Positions 35,117 to 44,337 are shown, counted from the first letter of the stretch. The stretch: DNA of 64,000 nucleotides from CAIYTF01 sp963664845 (GCA_963664845.1 OY761615.1:2046001-2110000); one strand, 5' to 3'. Notes: generated by a model not told the origin, from the letters alone. Numbers and translations are program-made.

Positions 35117-37000
35117 TTATTTTTTCTTTTTCAATTGGTTTTGGTTTTTGACTTTGGAATCAGCTGCTTCCATCATCCTTTCCATCATTCCTTTTTTCTT
35201 GTTCGATTTGTCTACGGCTACCAATTCAATCGGTTTGGAATATTTGGTAATATAGTATTGCTGTCCAATTGAAAGCACGTTAAACAGGAAATAATAGAGG
35301 TTAAGCCCCGCAGGAAAACTCATAAACAGGAACGTCAGCATGATAGGCATCATATAGACCATAGCCTTCTGCGATGGATCTTTGACAGACATTTTTTGCT
35401 GTGCAAAGGTGGTTACGCCCATGAGCAATGCAAGGGCACTGATCTCGCTTACACCAAAGAGGGGCAGCTTGAAACCGAGCGCAAGAATAACATCAGGTTG
35501 AGACAGATCCTTAATCCACAAGACAAACGGTTGCTGGCGAAGCTCGATAGCGGTTTGGAACATGCCCCAGAGAGCAACGAATATGGGCATCTGCAGCAAC
35601 ATGGGCAGACAGCCTCCGGCCGGATTGATCCCGTAGGTGGAATACATCTTCATGGTCTCTTTGTTGACCTTGGTCGGATCGTCTTTATATTTCTCTTTCA
35701 TTTCAGCAAGCTTGGGCTGCAGCGCCTGCATTTTCTGCATGGAAACAAAGCTCTGTTTGGAAAGCGGTTGCAGCAGCAATTTCACAATGATGGAGAATAA
35801 GAGGATCACTATTCCATAATTGCCGATAATGGAATACAGGAACGTAAATAACGGCAAGAATACATATTCTGCAATGGGGCGTACAATGAAACTTAACCCA
35901 AGGAAACTTCCGAAATCAACCACTTTATCGAAGTGACGGTTGTACTCTTTAAGAATGGAATATTTAACCGGTCCAGTATAGATGAGGAATGATGCTGAGT
36001 AATTCGCGTCACGGATAGGAATTCTGAAACGGCCCTGATAATGTTCGACCGCGCCATCCTCGCCAATAGCTTTTTCATCGGCGTTGAGTTGGGCACCTTC
36101 AATTTCTTCCGGTTTGTCGGGAGAAAGAATGGCAACAAAATATTTATTGCGGAAACTAAGCCAATCTACCCGTCCTGAAAAACTTTTTTCGATCTTGTCT
36201 TTTTTGGGAGGATCGACTTTAACCTGTTCGCCGCCATGGAAAGCACTACAGTTTCCAAAGTTGGCTTCATCAACTGAGTTATGTTCAACGAACTGAACGC
36301 CGGCATTCCAGTTCAATTCATAGATGCCGTTGCCGATGAGCGGCGAGATGTTCTGCATGCCTATCGTCAGGCGGCTGTCATATTTCGATCCGTAAAACGT
36401 CAGTTTCTTGGTGATGGAGCGGTTATCGACGGTTGTAAACTTGTAGGTAATTGAAACCGAATCAGAACCGGCAATTTGCACCATGGAACGTGATTCGGTG
36501 GTTTCGAATGCCAAAGATGAGGTTGATATGAGTTTTCTGTCAGCAGTTTCAAATGATATATCCAGGTCACTGGATTCTGCTGCGTCAACAAGCAGTACTC
36601 TGGTTTTATAAATATCGGTTGATTTTTTGTCTCCGGCACTATACCAGTTGTTGAATTCTTTGAGGAATACCCTGCGAATTTTTGCGCCGTGATTTGAAAG
36701 TTCAAAGCGTGCAACTTCGTTATCAACTGTTATTATTTTCTCTTCGCCTTTGAATGCAGGGAATTTACCGGCTGTTCCGGTTGTATCCTGCGCCACCGCG
36801 GATTGGGCCTGTTCTGCCTGCTTTGTTTCCTGCGCGGCAACAGCCTGCGTTGCCTGTTTTTTGGCGTTGGCAATGGAATCCTGAACATGTGCAATTTTTT
36901 CTTTTTGTTCGGGTGTCGGTGGTTTGGGAGAGTTGAGATAGAGCCACGCCATCAGCACAAGACCGATGAGAACGAATGCTACAGTTGTTTGTTTGTCCAT
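35117..37000 (-). CDS. yidC: Membrane protein insertase YidC
   Basis: A 627-residue YidC of the Gram-negative long form: N-terminal anchor, large periplasmic beta domain (about residues 60-360), and the conserved five-helix core (from about 365) with NYGIVILLFSIIVKLLLQPL, PAGGCLPMLLQMPIF and YYFLFNVLSIGQQYYITKY; a basic C-terminal tail (KKKGMMERMMEAADSK). It inserts membrane proteins, with or without SecYEG. It follows yidD in the conserved rpmH-rnpA-yidD-yidC block, 18 bases behind it. Length is typical for Bacteroidota. Confidence 0.96.
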   Translation of the reverse strand: MDKQTTVAFVLIGLVLMAWLYLNSPKPPTPEQKEKIAHVQDSIANAKKQATQAVAAQETKQAEQAQSAVAQDTTGTAGKFPAFKGEEKIITVDNEVARFELSNHGAKIRRVFLKEFNNWYSAGDKKSTDIYKTRVLLVDAAESSDLDISFETADRKLISTSSLAFETTESRSMVQIAGSDSVSITYKFTTVDNRSITKKLTFYGSKYDSRLTIGMQNISPLIGNGIYELNWNAGVQFVEHNSVDEANFGNCSAFHGGEQVKVDPPKKDKIEKSFSGRVDWLSFRNKYFVAILSPDKPEEIEGAQLNADEKAIGEDGAVEHYQGRFRIPIRDANYSASFLIYTGPVKYSILKEYNRHFDKVVDFGSFLGLSFIVRPIAEYVFLPLFTFLYSIIGNYGIVILLFSIIVKLLLQPLSKQSFVSMQKMQALQPKLAEMKEKYKDDPTKVNKETMKMYSTYGINPAGGCLPMLLQMPIFVALWGMFQTAIELRQQPFVLWIKDLSQPDVILALGFKLPLFGVSEISALALLMGVTTFAQQKMSVKDPSQKAMVYMMPIMLTFLFMSFPAGLNLYYFLFNVLSIGQQYYITKYSKPIELVAVDKSNKKKGMMERMMEAADSKVKNQNQLKKKK

Positions 37001-37018
37001 AAACTTCTTTCAATAACT

Positions 37019-37231
37019 TTACTGGTCAACAGGGTCATATCCGCCCTTGGAAAAAGGATTACACCGCAATATTCTCCAGACTGCTTTCCCTGTTCCTTTG
37101 ATAATGCCATATTTTGTAATTGCATCAATGGCATAGACGGAACATGAGGGATAGAACCTGCAGGAAGGAGGGAATAAGGGTGAAATAAATTTTTGATACA
37201 CACGTATGAGAAATATTGCAATCGATTTCAC
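37019..37231 (-). CDS. yidD: Membrane protein insertion factor YidD
   Basis: 70 residues from the GTG at 37231, one base after the rnpA stop; a TTG farther upstream lies inside rnpA and is rejected. The product has the complete YidD signature CRFYPSCSVYAIDAI ... ILRCNPFSKGGYDPV. It supports YidC-dependent insertion. Starts next to the end of rnpA and ends 18 bases before yidC. Confidence 0.9.
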   Translation of the reverse strand: MKSIAIFLIRVYQKFISPLFPPSCRFYPSCSVYAIDAITKYGIIKGTGKAVWRILRCNPFSKGGYDPVDQ

Positions 37232-37232
37232 G

Positions 37233-37634
37233 TTAAAATTTCTCAGGTAATTTCGCCAGAATTTCGCACACAAGCGGTAAGATGTTTTTCAGAAACAGTC
37301 TTGGGTGCGTTTTTTTCTGAAATCCAACCGGCAGGAACACCACCGTGAGCGCCACACCTTTGGATACACACATTGCCAGCAGTTCCTGCTTGTTGTTCCG
37401 GTAGGCCTCTTTAATCAGACGGCGCAACCGGTTTCGCCACACGGCATTTCCTGCTCTTTTAGAAATAGCAGCGGCAATCCGTATACCACCGGTGCCCTCA
37501 CCTTTGGTATCTGCCAGAAAAAGCGCTCTCATACATCCGTTGGAAACGGACACTGGGATTCCCCGTTCAAAAATGAGCGAGAAGTCTTTTTTACCGGTGA
37601 TCCTTTCATTCCGGGTAAGCGAACGCTGCTTCAC
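37233..37634 (-). CDS. rnpA: Ribonuclease P protein component
   Basis: A 133-residue basic protein with the family signature RNRLRRLIKEAYR and the upstream AISKRAGNAVWRN. The GTG start at 37634 is used because the ATG two bases away is in another frame and immediately followed by a stop; the rpmH stop is 3 bases upstream. The longer C-terminal part (from about residue 88) is typical for this group. It works with the RNase P RNA in tRNA 5' maturation. Confidence 0.92.
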   Translation of the reverse strand: MKQRSLTRNERITGKKDFSLIFERGIPVSVSNGCMRALFLADTKGEGTGGIRIAAAISKRAGNAVWRNRLRRLIKEAYRNNKQELLAMCVSKGVALTVVFLPVGFQKKTHPRLFLKNILPLVCEILAKLPEKF

Positions 37635-37637
37635 ATG

Positions 37638-37784
37638 CTATTTTTCGTCGCTGACAGTAAGCTTCTTACGGCCTTTTGCGCGTCTGCGTGCAAGAACCAG
37701 GCGACCGTTCTTCGAGCTCATACGTTCGCGGAAACCATGCGTGTTTTTGCGTTTCCTGTTATGCGGTTGATACGTACGTTTCAT
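37638..37784 (-). CDS. rpmH: 50S ribosomal protein L34
   Basis: 48 residues, too short for most ORF scans: MKRTYQPHNRKRKNTHGFRE and the RMSSKNGRLVLARRRAKGRK core, almost fully basic, ending in KLTVSDEK. A perfect AAGGAG (37791-37796) lies 6 bases upstream of the ATG, and a promoter 22 bases further. First gene of the rpmH-rnpA-yidD-yidC block; dnaA, which is often next to rpmH, is not in the window. Confidence 0.95.
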   Translation of the reverse strand: MKRTYQPHNRKRKNTHGFRERMSSKNGRLVLARRRAKGRKKLTVSDEK

Positions 37785-37805
37785 GTATTACTCCTTGGCT
37801 AATAT

Positions 37806-37834
37806 ATATTCTTCAAATTCTTTTTAACTGTCAA
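37806..37834 (-). promoter_or_regulatory. Promoter of the rpmH operon
   Basis: On the minus strand TTGACA (37834-37829), 17 bases, GAATAT (37811-37806). The predicted leader to the rpmH ATG is about 15 bases. A/T-rich DNA lies between. Confidence 0.55.
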
Positions 37835-38188
37835 TTCATATCTCTCAAAGGGTTTGAGCAGCAGACCATCCGAAAACAGCGCAAGACTGATTAAACCTCA
37901 ATATTCTATGCAATTAGCTTAGCAAGATAAAATATTTTTGGGTAAAATTCAATTTTTAATGAACATTTGATGGCCTCCGGTGCGGGAAACTTCGACAATT
38001 GGGATAAACGGCTGTAAAAATGGCCAAAATCCCTCTTTTCAGTATGAAAGGGCATTTATTTTGAGATATAATGCCATTCCTGAACTGTTCGGGGCCGAAA
38101 ATGAAAAGCAGCCATTTTCTCCGGTAGAATCCGGGAATGGCAGCCGGCAATTTGCAACAACTTCAACCGGCGAACAACGAGCCGGAAG

Positions 38189-38318
38189 CTTGTAACTTGT
38201 TGTTATGAAATAAGTTCGACCAAGGTCCGGGTAAGGTTCGACCGGAGTTTTACCAGGTTTTACCGGAGTTCCACCGTTCGGACGCCTGTAACTTATTGTT
38301 ATCAAATAAGTTCTACCA
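38189..38318. repeat. Two direct repeats of about 34 bp, each palindromic
   Basis: Copies at 38189-38222 and 38285-38318, 96 bases apart, identical in most positions (tgtaact-tattgttat-aaataagtt-ac-c). The second copy has AACTTATT and its exact complement AATAAGTT around 7 bases. The DNA between holds three further TACC/GACCGGAGT words. It looks like a binding-site array or a remnant of a replication/transfer region, but no protein gene is attached. Confidence 0.5.
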
Positions 38319-38852
38319 CTTTTACCACCTTTTGCAGCATTTTTTTTGCTTGAGAACCGGCAACCATTTCCAATTGTGAAATATTCAAAAAAAGCAGATG
38401 TCAAAGAACACGAAGAAGGCACTAAGTCCACAGCGCAGTAAACCACAACCAAACCCTCTGATCTTAAAAAAGGAATTAAACACAAAGTACACCAAGAAGG
38501 CACAAAGGACACCGAGAAAATGAAACGCTGATATAACAGCATCGCCCAAAAGTTTGCTAAAAAAAAATAGCTTTTTTACGCACAGGACCACAAGATTTTC
38601 CCAATCTGCAATCACAGTTATCCTAATGGCCGATAATGGGTTGCATAAACGCTAAGACACTTTTCATACAGACATGTCGCATTTGGTTTGACGCCGACTA
38701 TTTCCGAATTGCAGATTTAAAGAAAGCTACTAATTCACAACTGTCATATGTTGTTAAAATATTTACCGGTTTAAGCTTTCTGTTCGTTAGCGATTTATGG
38801 ATATTTTTTCGAGAGGAATTTACCAAAGCGGAATGAACCGAGTCAAATGCTC

Positions 38853-38891
38853 TGTGCACTGCATTGGGGGCAGTGCATGGTGCAGTGCACA
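38853..38891. repeat. Inverted repeat TGTGCACTGCA
   Basis: TGTGCACTGCA at 38853-38863 and its exact complement at 38881-38891, 17 bases apart; a further cagtgcat word sits in the loop and more agtgc words follow, so the region repeats this motif several times. Confidence 0.6.
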
Positions 38892-38966
38892 ACGTAGTGC
38901 GGCGTGCACTGGCAAAATTAACCACTGATTGAAGCTGATTTGACCGCTGATTGAAACTCCCCGCGA

Positions 38967-39293
38967 GCGCATAGGGGTCAACTTAAAAACGACCCAAAAC
39001 CTGTACCAGCCATTAATGGTTTAGTTCAAGCGACTCCATTTCTGCACCTTTTCGTTTGTCTGCAACAATGGCATAGCTCCTTATATCGTTCCTATGGAAC
39101 TCTGTCCCAACTACTAATTCAGTTCTATAAATATATCGTCCCTCCGGGACTTCGTACGAAGTGTGCTCAGTAAGCAGAGGTAAAAAATAGCAGTATGATC
39201 AGCGGCCAATAACGCCGCCTAATTAAAGGAATTTGCGGTGATAAAGTTCTGTCAACATACAAAAATTTTGCTGTTAAGTTGACGCCTATGCGC
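38967..39293. mobile_element. MITE-like element A (no transposase)
   Basis: 327 bases bounded by inverted copies of a 20-base end: GCGCATAGGGGTCAACTTAA at 38967-38986 and the complement of GCGCATAGGCGTCAACTTAA at 39274-39293 (one mismatch). The inside is non-coding and contains hairpin-rich words (tatcgt-ccctccggga). Same ends bound elements at 44.6 and 51.4 kb. Confidence 0.6.
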
Positions 39294-39493
39294 GAGCGGG
39301 ATTTCACCCATGGGGCTCAAGATTATTTGGATTACACTGAGAAGGCAGATATTGGTGTTGAGATGATGATATGCATCAAGACCGCTGTCCCCGGATTTGA
39401 ACAATCCGGGGAGGTGAGAGCCTTACGGCTCATGTTAAATGATGTAAGCACTTGAATACCACTTTGTGCAACTGCCCAATTAGGCGGCAGCCT
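39294..39493. other. Region between MITE A and the NTPase operon end
   Basis: No gene. Includes a perfect hairpin CCCCGGATT (39389-39397) with AATCCGGGG (39403-39411), 5-base loop, 83 bases beyond the end of the NTPase-repeat gene; it may terminate that operon though a clear T-run is lacking. Confidence 0.5.
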
Positions 39494-42400
39494 TTATGCA
39501 TAGTCAATTGCTTTTTGTTCAATCTTCTCCAATATTTGATCGACGGTTTCAGCCAGTTCCGGCGGCATTTTCAGGAATTCGTCTCCGGCTTTGTCTCCGA
39601 GGAGTTTCACTGTGGCATAATAAATAGGTTTGTATTTGTCTTTCAGATCAAACTTATTTTCTGAGAAGATGTTATACATGAAGTTAACCTGTTTTTTTGC
39701 CAGGAACATGAGGAACATTTCCTGAGTATCTGGGCTGACTTCTTTATGCGCTTCTTCGCTATCGAAATATTTATTGTAGGTGGATATGGCTTCTTCGATT
39801 TTGTTGTTCCATAAGGAAACCATAATGAAGGTATGGGCGGAATAGAAATCATCCATTCCTTTCAGCGCTTTTGCAGCTAATTCAACCGATTCCAATTTAT
39901 TTCTCTTTTGTTGATAATAGTCGAATGCAAGATTATTCATGGCGTTAGCGTGATTGTTTTCAATAGCCATCAAGAAATACTTTTCGGCCTTCGTATAATC
40001 TTTGAATTCATTTTCATATAACAACGCTAAATTAAATATTGCGTTAGCGTGATCGTTTTCCACAGCCATCAGATAATACTTTTCGGCTTTTGTATAATCC
40101 TTGAATTCATTTTCATATAACAGCGCTATATTATTCATTGCCTTTATTTGGTTGTTCTCCACAGCCATCAGATAATATTTTTCAGCCCTTGTATAATCCT
40201 TGAATTCCTTGTGATATAATGCTGCTAAATTATTCATTGCATTGGCGTTATTATTATCTATGGCCAACAAATAATACTTTTCAGCTTTGATATAATCCTT
40301 GAATTCATTTTGATATAACGCGGCTAAATTATGCATTGCATTGGCGTTATTATTATCTACGGCCAACAAATAATACTTTTCAGCTTTGGTATAATCCTTG
40401 AATTCATTTTGATATAACACTGCTAAATTATGCATTGCATTGGCGTCATTATTATCCACGGCCATTAAATAATACTTTTCGGCTTTGGTATAATCCTTGA
40501 ATTCATCTTGATATAACGCGGCTAAATTATTCATTGCATTGGTGTTATTATTATCCACGGCCAGCAAATAATATTTTTCAGCTTTTGTACAATCCTTGAC
40601 TTCCTTGTGATATAACGCGGCTAAATTATACATTGCATTGGCGTTATTATTATCCACGGCCAGCAAATAATACTTTTCAGCTTTCGTATAATCCTTGAAT
40701 TCATCTTGATATAACGCGGCTAGATTATTCATTGCATTGGCGTTATTATTATCCACGGCCAGCAGATAATACTTTTCGGCTTTCTGATAATCCCTGAATT
40801 CATTTTGATATAATAATGCCAAATTAAACATGGCATTTGCGTCTTTATTTTCAACAGCCATCAGGTAATACTGTTCTGCTTTTAAAAAATTTTTTAATTC
40901 ATTTGTGTATAAAATCGCTAAATTATTCATCGCATTTAAGTTGCCACCCTGTATTGCGGATAGGAAATATTGTTCCGCCTTAACCTGATCTTTCAATTCA
41001 TTTGTATACAAGATCGCTAAACTATTCATGCCATTTATATAACCATTTTGTATTGCCATCAAATAATACTTTTCAGCCTTTGTATAATCCTTGAATTCAT
41101 TTTGATATAACATAGCCAAATTAAACATGGCATCTGCGCCTTTATTTTCCACAGCCATCAGATAATACCTTTCAGCTTTCTTGAACTCTTTTAGCACATT
41201 GTGATAAAAAAGCGCCAAATTAAAGATGGCGGGACTAAAGTGGAATTTGATCGCCATCAGGAAATATTTTTCGGTTTTATTATAGTCATTATATACTTCG
41301 TGATATATTGTCGCAAGATTATTCATGGCTTTAGCGGTTTTGTCTTTTATTTCCGCGAGATAATCTGGACTGTTCTCTAAATAATGTTTAAATGCTATGT
41401 CTAAGCTAATAGCCTGAGCCTTCGCTCCTTCAATGGAGTAGCTGTTTATTGCTTGAAGATAATGCAATTCTGCTGACTGAAGATTTTTTTCAACGAAATC
41501 GTAATAATTACCCAAATAAAAGTGCGCTAAAAGGATTTTATTTTCTGCCGCTTCTTTATAAAACTCTATCGAGTCACTCCATTTAACTTTTTCTGAGCGC
41601 AAATTTTCAGCAATAAAAAATGGGATAATGCTTCCAGCCATCCCATCGGCTTTCAACTTTTTCCTGACTTTATCATATCTGCTGTTTTTCAAATCATCTG
41701 AAATTTCAGACAGAACTTCAAGATGTGATTTGCCCAGCTCATCAGAAAATTCGCTCTCGCACGAGATTAAATAATTCCTGGTAGCTGATATCATTTGATG
41801 TTGCAAAGCCGGAGATTTTACTATTTCTGCCAAGGCCTGTGTCACATAATAGGCATGACGATCGTAGAGGTGCCCTACTTTTAGTGCATCAATGTGTTTT
41901 GCAATCCTTGCATTAAGTTCCTCCTCTCCATACCATATTTCAAAGAATCTTACCAACCAGATCACCCGCTTTTTGTTTTTGTGCCTACCAACGCGCATAA
42001 GATAGTAGATGTTAAAAAAACGTTCATTTATACGGTACAAATGATTTTTTGTGCTAGTCTGTTCTTTAGCAATAAGCTGGTTTTTCACTAATTCGTTTAA
42101 TTGTGCGGAAACAGCTTTGCCGGGGAGTTTTGTGATGCGCGCAATTTCTTTGGTGCTAATAGCGTCCCAGTTTTGGGCGACTGCGTCAATTATTGCCTGT
42201 TGTTGTTTTGGGAGGTCGTCAAGACGGTGTTTATAGAGCGGGGTTACGCGGTCCAATACGTATTCGAGATCTTTGAATGAATTTCCCTCTGAGTCATCGG
42301 TAAATATTTCGAAAAGCAAGACAATGGTACGTGGTACACCCCCGGTAAGCAGGCGGAGTGAATCAATTCGTTCCGGCTGTTCTTTTTTGATCCTTTGAAT

Positions 42401-43105
42401 TTCATCCTGTTTATAGGTCTCTCCAAGACGCTCCAGAAGAAGAATCGTATCCTCACGATTTAGTTCTTCAAGCTGCATCACTTTTAAAAAATCAAATAAC
42501 GGTGCATCGTAACGATAATGTGATTCAAGAACCGAAGCAGACGCAGCTACCAGCCTGAATGAATTGCAGGTTATCAGGACTTCACGAAGCCGTTGTTCCT
42601 CTTTGGCGGTGAATCGTTTGAGCAGATCGCCAAAATTGTCAATAAAGATGACGAGTTTTTTATATTGTTTTTTCAATGAGGATATAAGCAGGCCGCAAAT
42701 TTCTTCTTCAGGCGCATCGCCCTCCTCCAGGGATTCGGCTTCTTCCAACGTATTAGAGAAAAGCGAATCTTCTCTTGCCAATTTATCGATCACTTCCATC
42801 CAAAGCCCGGCAAGGTTAGTAATGTGGTATTGTTCCTCATCGAACCGGATGGGTATCAGCCAGATCTTCAATTCTTCATCCCTTTTGATCTCGATACATA
42901 GCCTTAACTGGAGTGTGGTCTTGCCATAGCCCCGTTGACCCTGTATCAAATAGTGCTGCGGGGGAGTATCCATCTTATCGTTCTTAATAACTTCATAGAG
43001 TTCATTAAATTCTTTTATCCGGATCACAAAATTGGCAACGAGTTCATTTGGGTCCTGACTTGCCGGGTTGTAGAGAAACAGAGACGATGTTTTATTTTGC
43101 GACAT
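39494..43105 (-). CDS. NTPase with C-terminal TPR/Sel1-like repeats
   Basis: About 1203 residues from the ATG at 43105 (longer frame to 43162 overlaps the previous gene more and has no ribosome site advantage). N-terminal ATPase with P-loop QGQRGYGKTTLQ and Walker B KKLVIFIDNFGD; about residues 300-370 hold a winged-helix (STKEIARITKLPGKAVSAQLN). From about 590 to 1075 come some fourteen near-identical 36-residue repeats (consensus KAEKYYLLAVDNNNANAMNN with LAALYQ), of the Sel1/TPR type, then a helical tail. The first 340 residues resemble archaeal-type/STAND NTPases. Overlaps the other NTPase by 14 bases. Role unknown; a sensor with repeat-based ligand recognition is an inference. Confidence 0.8.
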   Translation of the reverse strand: MSQNKTSSLFLYNPASQDPNELVANFVIRIKEFNELYEVIKNDKMDTPPQHYLIQGQRGYGKTTLQLRLCIEIKRDEELKIWLIPIRFDEEQYHITNLAGLWMEVIDKLAREDSLFSNTLEEAESLEEGDAPEEEICGLLISSLKKQYKKLVIFIDNFGDLLKRFTAKEEQRLREVLITCNSFRLVAASASVLESHYRYDAPLFDFLKVMQLEELNREDTILLLERLGETYKQDEIQRIKKEQPERIDSLRLLTGGVPRTIVLLFEIFTDDSEGNSFKDLEYVLDRVTPLYKHRLDDLPKQQQAIIDAVAQNWDAISTKEIARITKLPGKAVSAQLNELVKNQLIAKEQTSTKNHLYRINERFFNIYYLMRVGRHKNKKRVIWLVRFFEIWYGEEELNARIAKHIDALKVGHLYDRHAYYVTQALAEIVKSPALQHQMISATRNYLISCESEFSDELGKSHLEVLSEISDDLKNSRYDKVRKKLKADGMAGSIIPFFIAENLRSEKVKWSDSIEFYKEAAENKILLAHFYLGNYYDFVEKNLQSAELHYLQAINSYSIEGAKAQAISLDIAFKHYLENSPDYLAEIKDKTAKAMNNLATIYHEVYNDYNKTEKYFLMAIKFHFSPAIFNLALFYHNVLKEFKKAERYYLMAVENKGADAMFNLAMLYQNEFKDYTKAEKYYLMAIQNGYINGMNSLAILYTNELKDQVKAEQYFLSAIQGGNLNAMNNLAILYTNELKNFLKAEQYYLMAVENKDANAMFNLALLYQNEFRDYQKAEKYYLLAVDNNNANAMNNLAALYQDEFKDYTKAEKYYLLAVDNNNANAMYNLAALYHKEVKDCTKAEKYYLLAVDNNNTNAMNNLAALYQDEFKDYTKAEKYYLMAVDNNDANAMHNLAVLYQNEFKDYTKAEKYYLLAVDNNNANAMHNLAALYQNEFKDYIKAEKYYLLAIDNNNANAMNNLAALYHKEFKDYTRAEKYYLMAVENNQIKAMNNIALLYENEFKDYTKAEKYYLMAVENDHANAIFNLALLYENEFKDYTKAEKYFLMAIENNHANAMNNLAFDYYQQKRNKLESVELAAKALKGMDDFYSAHTFIMVSLWNNKIEEAISTYNKYFDSEEAHKEVSPDTQEMFLMFLAKKQVNFMYNIFSENKFDLKDKYKPIYYATVKLLGDKAGDEFLKMPPELAETVDQILEKIEQKAIDYA
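39890..41330 (-). repeat. Tandem 108-bp coding repeats within the NTPase gene
   Basis: About fourteen units, period 108 bases, strongest between about 40000 and 40800 where units are nearly identical in DNA as well as protein. They encode the 36-residue TPR/Sel1 units. Near-identity of neighbouring units suggests recent expansion by unequal recombination or slippage. Confidence 0.85.
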
Positions 43106-44258
43106 TTGTACACCACCATTTTTTGAGGAGTGGAGAATTAAACCGATATCGGCTCTCGTCATCTGCGTTATTTATATAACCATCGTGCACGAGAATATTT
43201 ACCAACGTTTTGTATGTGTCCTGCAAGTCATAACCGATTGCCATATTAACTATTTCCGGAGATGTGACTGACTGGTTCAGAGATATGAAGTTCAACAATT
43301 CTTTTAAAAATTTGAAGTCATTGCCCTCATACGCTTTCCGCAAGCGTTCAAACCAGTATTCAAAATATGCGCGTTGTTTAAGAATATTTTTGACTGCACT
43401 ATCAACATCAGTTTTCGTGATCATTTTGCCGGCTCCGGTTTTTATTTTGCCGATCTCATCCAGTAAGATCTGAAAGTGGAACGGTATAAACCATTCTATC
43501 AATCCCAAGAAATAATCGAAGGATTCATCGTCGAATTTTAGCTTGGAGTCCTCCAACAGGAGTTCAGTCATTTCGAGTGATTCAGCTTTGGTTAATGCCG
43601 GAACAGTAATTAAGGTCAAATCGTTGATGAGGTTACTGCCATTGATTACATGCGCAATGTTCTCGAGACCGATTGACCCTGCATAAACAAATTGAATTTT
43701 ACCGTATAGTTTTGGTGACTGCCGAATTTCACGCATGGTTTGCAGGAAATGTTTTGCTGATTTTTCATCATAATCTTTAATGATGTTTTCCACTGTCTGG
43801 GCAAATTCGTCGATTAGGACAATTAATTTCTCTTCTTTCAGTTCAAGGCTGTCCAGCAATTTAATAGTCTCATTCAAGTAGGAAATCTTAATCTCACCCA
43901 GTTTCAGTTCAGCGTTTTTCAAGCCAACTGATTCAATACGAGAGGCCTGGGCTTTTAAAAATTCGCCAACTTTTGAACTGAATTTCTTTTTCCCACCGAT
44001 TGCCTCCAAAATGTGACCAAAAAGCTTCTTGTAAAATTCATTCTGGTCATTTACTGATTCACTGGTATAATAGACTACAATGCACCCTTCATGAGGATGA
44101 TCATGCAAATCAAAGAGTATGGATGTCTTACCCACTCTTCGTGGGGCAACCAGCAGGAGGTTGCTGCCGGAATCCAGTTTTGACCAAATCTCGTTTGTTA
44201 TATTCTGTCTCGGGAAGAAATACTCCCCTCGTGCGGTCTGACCTATTATTGATTTCAT
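43092..44258 (-). CDS. Orc1/Cdc6-like or archaeal-type NTPase (first gene of pair)
   Basis: A 388-residue AAA/STAND-family protein: P-loop VAPRRVGKTSILFD, Walker B LIVLIDEFAQTV, sensor-type VYAGSIGLENI, and a C-terminal winged-helix (NQSVTSPEIVNMAIGYDLQD) followed by RYRFNSPLLKKWW, the ending common in this ATPase group. Such proteins occur as orphan or paired ATPases in archaea and many bacteria, with unknown action; some are linked to toxin-antitoxin or defence loci. Ends 14 bases past the start of the repeat-bearing partner, so the two are coupled. A good promoter precedes it. Confidence 0.85.
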   Translation of the reverse strand: MKSIIGQTARGEYFFPRQNITNEIWSKLDSGSNLLLVAPRRVGKTSILFDLHDHPHEGCIVVYYTSESVNDQNEFYKKLFGHILEAIGGKKKFSSKVGEFLKAQASRIESVGLKNAELKLGEIKISYLNETIKLLDSLELKEEKLIVLIDEFAQTVENIIKDYDEKSAKHFLQTMREIRQSPKLYGKIQFVYAGSIGLENIAHVINGSNLINDLTLITVPALTKAESLEMTELLLEDSKLKFDDESFDYFLGLIEWFIPFHFQILLDEIGKIKTGAGKMITKTDVDSAVKNILKQRAYFEYWFERLRKAYEGNDFKFLKELLNFISLNQSVTSPEIVNMAIGYDLQDTYKTLVNILVHDGYINNADDESRYRFNSPLLKKWWCTNVAK

Positions 44259-44281
44259 AAAGCACCGTATTTTTTATCCCA

Positions 44282-44310
44282 AATATAAATGACAAAAAAT
44301 AATTTGTCAA
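44282..44310 (-). promoter_or_regulatory. Promoter of the NTPase operon
   Basis: On the minus strand TTGACA (44310-44305), exactly 17 bases, TATATT (44287-44282). Expected start about 44275; the ATG of the first gene is at 44258. Confidence 0.6.
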
Positions 44311-44315
44311 GTTAT

Positions 44316-44337
44316 TTAACAAAAATTATTTTGTTAA
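44316..44337. promoter_or_regulatory. Palindrome just upstream of the NTPase promoter
   Basis: TTAACAAAA at 44316-44324 and its exact complement at 44329-44337 with 4 bases between. It lies directly upstream of the -35 box and could be an operator (inference); a second TTGTCAA/ATTTAACA word lies between. Confidence 0.5.

Larger units (their letters stand above)
37835..38966. other. Gene-poor accessory DNA with repeats
   Basis: No gene can be supported in 1.1 kb. Holds the direct repeats at 38189-38318, the inverted repeat at 38853-38891 and, near 38400-38520, sequence rich in cacaaag/gaagaaggcac words as seen in intergenic repeats of many environmental bacteria. Confidence 0.5.

Noticed and set aside
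38400..38520. CRISPR-like repeated words (cacaaag, gaagaaggcac)
   Set aside because: Irregular spacing and degenerate words, no defined repeat/spacer unit.
39360..39430. Possible tRNA on the minus strand (ggatttgaac)
   Set aside because: The word is the loop of a simple perfect hairpin (39389-39411), not a T-arm.
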